This document shows positions 57,250 to 64,000 of a DNA stretch of 64,000 nucleotides, piece by piece. Source of the DNA: Haemaphysalis longicornis. Taxonomy: Eukaryota; Arthropoda; Arachnida; Ixodida; Ixodidae. A model generated the notes under the pieces. It was given only the letters and a program-made list of their open reading frames with translations, made no database searches and had not been told where the DNA came from. Position 1 is the stretch's first letter. Every line of letters starts with the position of its first letter. Location of the stretch: contig CM023452.1 in the NCBI GenBank assembly GCA_013339765.2, positions 162,687,581 through 162,751,580 of the forward strand, written 5' to 3'. A program made the position numbers and the translations under genes.

Positions 57250-57860
57250 ATGGTACCTCACAATGCACTACGTTGTGATCGCTGATGTTATCTAAAACAT
57301 GCATGAGCATATTGCTTGGCTCTGTGGTCAGCGCAAGATCTAAATTTGTGTCGACACGTGTAGGCAATCTGAAGATTTTACTCAAGGTAAAGGAAGATAA
57401 CACAACGAGAAATTCTTGACATTCATGCTTTTTTGTGCTGCCGTGTGGTACGTCTGACCGCCAATCAATCCCTGGGTGATTGAAGTCTCCAGCAAGAATT
57501 ATTGGGTATTTTGGGTACTTGTTTTGTATAAAGCACAGCGATTCGTTTAAGTCTCAATAAATTCGGAGGAAGAAACTGGCGGACGGTAGCAGACCAAGAC
57601 AGCACAAAGTACAGAGGCAGATACGCTTACTTAAGATCTCTATACATGAAATTGCATCGAATAAATGGGCTTGCAAATTCTTTTTAACGGCCGCAATAAC
57701 ACCACCACCGCGAGACACAGTTCTATCTTTCCTAAATACAAAAAAGTGTTTAGCAAATCACAACTCGCAGTCAGTAACATCTGAGGAAAGCCACGTTTCA
57801 GTTCCAAGCACAATATCCGCCAAACATGGTTCAGTGAACGAGCATAGGAGGTCCTGTTTA
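57250..57860 (-). pseudogene. LINE-C APE-type endonuclease
   Basis: ADIVLGTETWLSSDV (about 57810), ILAGDFNHPGIDWRSDVPHG (about 57500) and ISDHNVVHCEV (about 57280) are the E, DxN and SDH catalytic blocks of APE-type LINE endonucleases, in the expected order and spacing but in interrupted frames. Confidence 0.75.
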
Positions 57861-57922
57861 TTAAATAGGCTGCGAAAATTTGCCAGGAGGATGGACAGCT
57901 TTGAAGACGAACGATTTTTCAG

Positions 57923-58189
57923 TCACTTTTCTTTAGCAGCCTTCGCGCTTGACTCCTCTACAAGTGTCTCACTCTGTTCCGTAGCAGGGGTTCCGCGCCT
58001 CGGCAAGGGCACAACAATATCAGTTACCGGGTCGAGGTGGTAAAGTCGGCCATTCAGGGCAGGCTTATCATAAAGTGCCTTATATTTTTCACCTGGTTGC
58101 TTCTTTGCGTGGGAAACGTCTTTGAGATGTTTCCTGATTAATTGCATTCTTGGTGAAAAGTCTTCCTCGATCCATACACGTGGTGACAA
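57923..58189 (-). pseudogene. LINE-C ORF1 C-terminal domain
   Basis: The frame reads PRVWIEEDFSPRMQLIRKHL then KQPGEKYKALYDKPALNGRL, the usual C-terminal domain pattern of LINE ORF1 proteins (V-I-EDFSP...R..L). A MITE separates it from its upstream part at 59485-59620, which reads ERAHGIGEYKEGTVRPVVVT. Confidence 0.65.
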
Positions 58190-58239
58190 TACGTCATTTA
58201 ACTTCTATGTATTCTTTAGGATGTTATGTTTGTCTTTAA

Positions 58240-59479
58240 AGGAGTACTGACACCAAATTTAGAGGCCTAAATAACGATATAATTGGCTTCAGTAGTTTGT
58301 ACAGATTACCCACAGAAATTTTTGGAGCGATCCGAGGCTGGAAACGCATCAAAAATCGATTTTAATTGCCCTGGCCGCGAACTATTACAAATCGGCAGCA
58401 CTAGCGAAATCGCTTAGGGTGTGACGTCAGGCTATCCGCGATTTTGCGGCCGATTCAGCATGACGTCATACAGTTGTTTCCGGAACCAGAAGCGATAGCC
58501 TGCGCTGTTGTTGTGGGCGGTCTCGCTTCGATAGGAGGTTTGGCTTGGCTGCGGTACCGCTGTGAGCAAGGCTTGCGAAGTGCGCACTTCACGTTTCCGC
58601 GCAGGTATTGCCATCTCTCGACCGGTCGGCGCAACCGCCCGCCGCGCGCCGCGGGGGGCCGGTCAGCGTATACGCTTGCATCGCGGCAGATATCTGATCG
58701 CCGCTTTTAAAATAAGCCCTGATAACAATCCCAAGCACAATTTTTCACCACACTAACACCTACTTTCTCGCATTGTGGAACTTCATTTTAACGATCAGAT
58801 TGATTCAGAAGAGCAGCGACAAGCGGTTGCTACCGTCTTGCTACCGTGGTCTGCGCCGGATCGAGCCGCTGAGTGTCCGAGCTGGCAGGCGCGGCCGGCG
58901 TGTGCGCGAACTGTTTCCGAAGGCAGGAAACGCTTCACGATTGCCTGCTTTATCCATTTTTTGCGATTAAACGCGCGGGATCTACAAATTCAGCTCAGCG
59001 ATAGTCGTAGTTGACCATGGAGCAAAAACGGTGGGCGGAGCGACGCCGACGACGCATCGCATGCACGCATCGGGTCATGTGTCTCAAATTCACGCGTACG
59101 ACTAGTCGTGGTGACAGTCGTAACGATCAGTCGCATGCGAATCGAGTGTACAAATCGTACATGTGTCCAGCGCTTTAGTGTGAACCGCGTGCAATCCGTA
59201 GCAGACGATGCAGCGAACGTCCCTGACGTCACGGAGACCATGACGTCACGGTCCGACGTCACGGAGACCGTGACGTCAGGCAGTCCGCTTGCAGGCTCTC
59301 CTTCGAACGGCCATTTTCCCGCGCGGCGACCGAATTTGAAAGTGGTTGCAATAAACGTGCTATAATTAATTATATGTTGGTGGCTGACGCCTTTCGGTTC
59401 GATTTTCGTAATTACTGGGACCATAGGTATTCTTTACAGCATAAAAACTGAAAGCGAGAAATTTCGTGTCAGTACTCCT
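58240..59479. mobile_element. MITE-like element inserted in LINE-C ORF1
   Basis: Terminal inverted repeats of 21 bp with one mismatch (AGGAGTACTGACACCAAATT / AGGAGTACTGACACGAAATT) are flanked by TTAA within a palindromic TTTAAA at both ends (58235-58240 and 59479-59484). Removing the element and one TTTAAA leaves a continuous ORF1 frame (...TFLNF-KDKHNIL...), which supports both the boundaries and the target. Because TTTAAA is palindromic the target duplication could be TA, TTAA or TTTAAA. No transposase is visible. Confidence 0.85.
59224..59278. repeat. Cluster of CRE-type TGACGTCA octamers
   Basis: TGACGTCA occurs at 59224, 59241 and 59271, with CGACGTCA at 59254, in an alternating ACGGAGACC spacer pattern. 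Two more lie in the other half of the same MITE (58422 and 58461). Confidence 0.7.
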
Positions 59480-59907
59480 TTAAAGTTGAGAAATGTGACA
59501 ACTACAGGGCGGACAGTTCCCTCTTTGTATTCACCTATTCCGTGTGCCCGCTCGATCTCACCGAAGTGTATGTCGAAGTTTTCGCTAACAAACTTGGTAA
59601 TCGTTTCTTCAGTCTCTGCCCACTTTTCAGGACTGGTCTAAGGAAGGCCCTTAAAAATAAGGTCATTGCGCCGTATGCGGTGTTCTAGGTCGTCAACAAC
59701 AAGGCTCGATCGCTGAGTTTGTTTTGAATCAATGTTCCTGAACTGATCGCATGATTCCTTTAGAAGGGAGCTGACACTACTGACGTCTACACGGAGGTCC
59801 CTGACAGAATCAGATTGCTCGAGCTAAGGGAGGCGTCCCTTGATATCCGTCACATTGAGCTGGAGGTCTTTTAGTTTGCCAGATACCTCATCCTGAAATT
59901 TGTAGTT

Positions 59908-60189
59908 TCATGTTATCACTTCCTTAACAAGTGTCAACACCTGATCTAATTTCTCGGGCCCGGAGTTTGTTTCCACGTCGCCAGCACAGACGAGCAAGAG
60001 GGCAAAACAAAACAGGACCAGCGAGAACCTTACCCCAGTACTCAGATGTCGAGTAAGACTTTCGGCTTGAAGCCAGACCGGACTATCATTACGCGTAGAG
60101 CAACCGGGGCGAACAAAGCAGCCTACTCGAACATGGTATGTGCACAGATCAATGCCCATCGCGAAGCATTCGGCGGTCAATCGTCTCAC
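59908..60189 (-). pseudogene. LINE-C ORF1 N-terminus with hydrophobic segment and 2A-like motif
   Basis: A 93-residue frame has a strongly hydrophobic stretch (about residues 54-68, FSLVLFCFALLLVCAG) directly followed by DVETNSGP at residues 71-78, then the helical EKLDQVLTLVKEVIT. Canonical 2A ribosome-skipping peptides end D(V/I)ExNPGP; here the first proline is serine, so skipping is probably impaired in this copy. N-terminal 2A-like sequences are known from APE-type LINEs of invertebrates, where they may act in cotranslational cleavage or as signal sequences. Translation start is uncertain. Confidence 0.7.
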
Positions 60190-60861
60190 TTTGAGCTACA
60201 ATCGCACTTGCAGGGTCACGCGTGGTGAGTTGAAAACCATGCATCCACCACAAACACCACAAAACACAGACCACAAAATACGTCTGTAGTGGGCACTCCC
60301 CTCGAAAGCGGGCAGACGCAGCTTGTGAGAGAGACGGCGAGCACCGAGCTGCGAGGTGTCACGTTACCTCCCTGCGGATGAGAACGCTCCCGTTTGTTCC
60401 CTTCGGGGGCATCGAGTAGCTTCGGAGGCTCGAAGATCGCACCCGCTCGGGGAGAAGCGGCTGCTGATGGCGTTGTTGGGTCGCCGCAGAGGCCTCGCCC
60501 GTAGTACGCATGCGCCTTCCGACAGGTAGCGACACGACTTCTCCCCGAGCGCGCCGAGGCAAATCTACGATAAAGCTGCAGTGCGTGTGCGTGTGAGGAC
60601 GCCATCACTCATGGAGGTTTTCCTGCGCACTATAGCCGGCCTAAGTACCAGCCTAAGCAACATCGCTGTTAATAAAATATGCCGTTCTGAGCTCTGTATC
60701 GCTACCTAGGCTATATATAGTGCCTCGGTGAGTGGAGTTTGGGTCGATTGAACCCATGCTAGTTTGTGCAACGTGAATTTTCGTGTGGTTTACGAAGCCG
60801 TTTGAGAAAGTGGCCTCAGCCAGAATGCCGGTGGCGAGCACAGGAGTGTAATTGTATTCAT

Positions 60862-61230
60862 TAACAATTTGACCAGTTTGTTTTAAATTAGCTCACTGCA
60901 TTCATTTTGCAAATTTCGAGTCCACAATTACACGCCCGAATCGACTGCTACGTGCGTGATGCTTAACCGAATGAGCGCGGTTTCCCATTTTTTTGTTCCT
61001 ACCTTCCTTGGCCTGTATCCAGCGGGAGCTGCCCAAATAAATTTCTTATCAACAAGGCGTAGTCAAGCCTAATGCTTGGCGTGTATCTTGCTTGTAAAGT
61101 ACCTTCTTTATAGAAAAAATCTACATGTAAAATATCTAAGAAGGTGCCAAACAGCCGAACTGTGCACTAAGGGACGTTGTAAAACGAACAATCTGCCTTG
61201 TCATTTTCATATACAGTAGCGCACATTTTG
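60862..61230. other. Unassigned replacement sequence in the third copy
   Basis: Sits where exon 1 and the start of intron 1 would be. No coding or repeat signature recognised. Confidence 0.4.
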
Positions 61231-62092
61231 TGGCCTATGTTGCCGTCTTTCAGTGACAAGAGTTTTTAGCTGCTTTCACATGATTTTCTTTCGGAGTACC
61301 AGCAAATGTTCGCTTCAGTTTTGATAAAGTGCCATAAAGCAATGAGGTCGAGTAGGGGGGCACTAGAAGACCTACCGACCCTTTATGTGAAGTTGAGGTG
61401 TAAAAGGTGTGAAGTCGAGATGCGAAAAGTTGGTCCAGACAGACCTCATGAGCGAATTGGGAAGTTAAGGAAGGATGTTTGATGTCAGGGCGGTGAGGAA
61501 TGGTCAGGCACGCAGCGTAAGCACAGAGGTCCACATTCGGAAGGTTCAGTTTACGAAGGCGCGATTTAAACCCATTACATTTTTCTGGAACCGCCATTCC
61601 TTGACCCTAATTCTCACAAATTGAATGTACCAACGAAGCAGAGGTGGTGGTCTCTTGCAGTATTCTAAAGCGCATAGGGCATACAAATATTGGCTATATA
61701 GCATCGAAACTCCCGAAGTGAAATGAAAATAAAGAGCTCAGAAATATGGCGTTCATTCCTTATGCAGTAACCTCTGTTTCGCGGTGATCACTAGCCGGTA
61801 AACCAAACATTTCTAACACGCGTCGATAGAAAAACGCATGTACAGAAACTCAAGCGATATTCTGCTAGTCTAAATAATTTTTACAAGCAAAGAGCACTGG
61901 CGCCTAATTATAATACAACAAAAAGCCCACACGTTATGTCATTGACATGCCAATGTACCAAGGGACGTAAACCATTCAGTTAAATTTTACGTTCCTCTTT
62001 CACAATTATATTTCACTCTAACGACACTTGTTGAACTGTATTCTGATTTGTGTTCTTTGTCGGCGAACGCCTTTGTGCGTACTTTGTTCGAA

Positions 62093-62107
62093 CCCCCCCC
62101 CCCCCCC
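62093..62107 (+). repeat. Poly-C run of 15
   Basis: Uninterrupted C tract just upstream of exon 2 of the pseudogene; the right arm has no such run. Length may be affected by sequencing or polymerase slippage. Confidence 0.8.
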
Positions 62108-62185
62108 TTATGTAATACCCAATCAGGGGCTCTTAAGGGTAAATAAATAATTATCATGATCATCATGATTCCATGGTGCAAGCAG

Positions 62186-63488
62186 CGCATCTGCCAGGGG
62201 CGAGTGATGATGACAAGCAAGGCGACATTCCCGAGCGTAAGTACACCATTTATGAGTTTCTCTGGCAGGAGGGGCTGAGAAAATGGAAGCTATTAACAGC
62301 AAAGCAATATCTTTGCTTTGATATGAAGAAATGACATTGTCTTAGTTTTAACATACGCGTTGACTCCCCAAGTCATGGCTACATTGTTATGCTGGGGAGC
62401 TGAATATTTAAATGAACATGAGATAGAACCGCATTAACAACACCCAGGATGCTGAGGTAATATTTTGATGTACTTGAATCACAGCGCCACTGTTAAACAA
62501 ACAGCTTTACGTATAATTGCACTATCGTGTAACGGCCATTCTAAAGCAATACGTGTCTTTGAAATGCCTGAAACAAGTCGTCAGACCACGTTCACAAATT
62601 ATTCTCAGATCCATTAATGAAATACTCCATAAGAAAGCAAAAAATTACTGCGGATGAAAGAATAATGAAAAAAGCCATCGTCCCTGCTTTCCTTCACTTG
62701 TCTTCTTTCATGCAACATCGGCGCGCGAGTGTCGCTATCTTGGCGAAAGCATACCAGTTTTTTTCTATTTAAACAAATTTGCGTTTTACGTGGGTTGCCA
62801 CAACTGGGCTTTTGGGAGCATCGTAGTAAAGGCTCTGTATTATTTTTGACTGCCTGGGGATCCTCACCATGCATGGAAATGTCGACACACGGCCGTTTTC
62901 CTAATTTTACGGATGTTTTCTTTTTGGTAAGCTCCCCTGTTCTGCATTAAAACTTTAGAAAAAATTTTACTCGCATTCGGCGAATGAATTGTGTGCTATG
63001 GTCGGTATATTTGCCTACGGCACGTGATGGGGCGAATGGGCTCGTGCGGTGCTTCCAATGCCATTTGTAGTTGCTTCATTGTGGGTATTAACTCACCGCA
63101 GTTACACCTGCAGGGGTATGAGGTGCGCCCTAGTGGAAGGCTCTGGATTCATTTTCACACCCAGGGTATCTTAAACTTGCGCCTAAATCTGGCCACACGG
63201 GCACTCACGCTTTTCACCTCCATCTCGAATCGAAAGCAGTCATGCCGGCAAGAATCAAACCCGCGTCCTTGTACTCGCAGCACTGCGCCTTAGCCACTCA
63301 GCATCGCGGCGGGTGCAATTTATAGTCCATCATTGTTGTGAATATGTAGCATACAGTTTTAGCTTTCTGTTTGCAGATTTGGGTCCTGCTTGTCCGAGCC
63401 AAAACATGTGCAATGACTATTGTGCCAGAGTTGGAGCATTCGGGGGTACTACACTGGCACTTCGAAGGGAAAATGCCGCTGCTGTTAG
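62186..63488 (+). pseudogene. Defensin-like pseudogene, third copy
   Basis: Exon 2 (62186-62236) is intact with acceptor GTGCAAGCAG and donor GTAAGT and encodes AHLPGASDDDKQGDIPE. Exon 3 (63377-63488) starts after CTGTTTGCAG and keeps the first three cysteines (CPSQNMCNDYC). A single base is then missing within the X9 loop, and the fourth cysteine codon is TAC instead of TGC. If the shift is ignored, the last block is GKCRCC before a stop. No exon 1 was found. Three independent lesions mark it as dead, unless a different 5' exon is used. AATAAA follows at 63544-63549, so the 3' end is conserved. Confidence 0.8.
63118..63316 (-). mobile_element. Diverged Ruka-type SINE in the third copy
   Basis: On the minus strand: GCACCCGCCGCGATGCTGAG at the head, A-box GAGTGGCTAAGGCGCAGTG, B-box GGGTTTGATTC, then a body with AATCCAGAGCCTTCCACTAG. 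More degraded than the copy at 11053, and at a different place (intron 2), so it is a separate insertion. Confidence 0.8.
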
Positions 63489-64000
63489 GTTCTTCCGCTC
63501 TTCCGTGACACTGACATCCTGTAGAATGAGACATAACTCAGTGAATAAACATGGCTGGGTGTTTTGCGAATTCAATACTTATTTGTTGCAATTGCACGTC
63601 AGCAATATGTCTCGGGCCTAGACCACAGCGCAGTTATACGAGCTACGCTGCGACTTTAAAAGCCTCATAATTTTTTCAGCATTTTCTTGGTGCCGCATTA
63701 GCTCAGGCTGCTTTTCCGTACGCACAACCAAGACATCAAGCAAAAGGGTATACGATGCTCAAAGAAGCATGCCACGCCGTATGTCGGCCGTGTAAAAGAA
63801 GCCGTGTAAGGGACACGGTTGTCATGCGGGAAGTCGCACATAAGGCAGATTGGCCGCTGCCTTAGTCACCGGTTAAGGGAGCATGACGGAATATAAAGAA
63901 GGGCAATGGGGCCCATCTTTGACCCCACTTCCAGACATGCACATTGGAGCTGATGCTTCACCAAGCCAACCTTCTGGGCAGGAGCCGGGACCAAACAGCA

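Larger units (their letters stand above)
54848..60216 (-). mobile_element. LINE-C, 2A-motif non-LTR retrotransposon
   Basis: Read on the minus strand it has ORF1 from 60189 with a 2A-like motif, ORF1 C-terminal domain (58189-57923), endonuclease (about 57860-57250), RT (56652-55900) and a 3' end in AGGATAAATGAATAAA near 54848. GC-rich sequence continues upstream to about 60500 and may be its leader. A MITE splits ORF1 at 58240-59479. Frameshifts and stops are present throughout. Clade CR1-like by GDFNHPGIDW and FADD blocks (inference). Confidence 0.8.
60510..64000 (-). repeat. Third partial copy of the duplicated unit
   Basis: Runs in the same direction as the right arm. Blocks at 60522-60860 match 37310-37620, 61240-61560 match 39860-40150, 61790-62240 match 40370-40850, 62340-62900 match 40920-41450 and 63330-63660 match 41660-41985. 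The segment that would hold defensin exon 1 and the Tigger remnant (38200-39850 in the right arm) has no counterpart and is replaced by unrelated sequence at about 60860-61230. Confidence 0.8.

Noticed and set aside
59908..60189. Reading the hydrophobic N-terminus as a host secreted protein
   Set aside because: The adjoining 2A-like motif, helical segment and downstream LINE domains fit a LINE ORF1 better.

Overview
The window is eukaryotic, intron-containing, repeat-dense DNA, most likely from a hard tick (Ixodidae, metastriate type). Two things point there. First, there is a full Ruka-type tRNA-derived SINE, a family described from Rhipicephalus. Second, there are three copies of a small secreted peptide gene whose six-cysteine spacing (C-X6-C-X3-C-X9-C-X7-C-X-C) is that of tick/arthropod defensins. 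There are no operons, and almost all of the longer open frames are remnants of mobile elements or chance frames.

The dominant architecture is a very large, diverged inverted duplication. The left arm (about 1.24-25.29 kb) is repeated in reverse orientation as the right arm (28.35-about 54.05 kb). They flank a roughly 3 kb unpaired spacer (25.3-28.35 kb) holding a SINE, an RTE-clade LINE fragment and a deleted pogo-type DNA transposon. A third, partial copy of the same unit (about 60.5 kb to the window end) lies in right-arm orientation beyond a 5.4 kb LINE. By-eye alignments of short stretches are roughly 80-93% identical, so the duplication is old, not an assembly mirror artefact.

Each unit carries one defensin-like gene with three coding exons (signal peptide, short pro-region, cysteine-rich domain). 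The left-arm gene is on the minus strand (9645-13403) and the right-arm gene on the plus strand (38305-41832); both are intact and diverge from the palindrome centre. The third (62186-63488) has lost exon 1, has a one-base frameshift and has lost the fourth cysteine, so it is a pseudogene. Intron 1 of both intact genes holds the same dead Tigger/pogo element. Between the two intact genes the signal peptide is almost invariant, while 18 of 20 non-cysteine residues between the second and sixth cysteines differ.

The rest is a stack of transposons. LINE-A (zinc-binding/coiled-coil plus SGNH-esterase ORF1, endonuclease, reverse transcriptase) is in both arms (14.3-20.7 and 32.5-37.3 kb). Several elements are in one arm only and can be recognised because the other arm preserves the empty site: a TA-flanked DNA element (2790-4428), the Ruka SINE (11053-11291), a foldback element (15297-15460), an RTE LINE with an 11-bp target duplication (44148-46474) that itself contains an I-clade LINE with an RNase H domain, and LINE-B (about 48.49-53.32 kb). 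LINE-C (about 54.85-60.5 kb) carries a degenerate 2A-like motif behind a hydrophobic segment and is split by a MITE-like element with TTAA-type ends.

Coordinates of splice sites, terminal inverted repeats and target duplications were read base by base; the outer limits of LINEs and duplicated arms are approximate.
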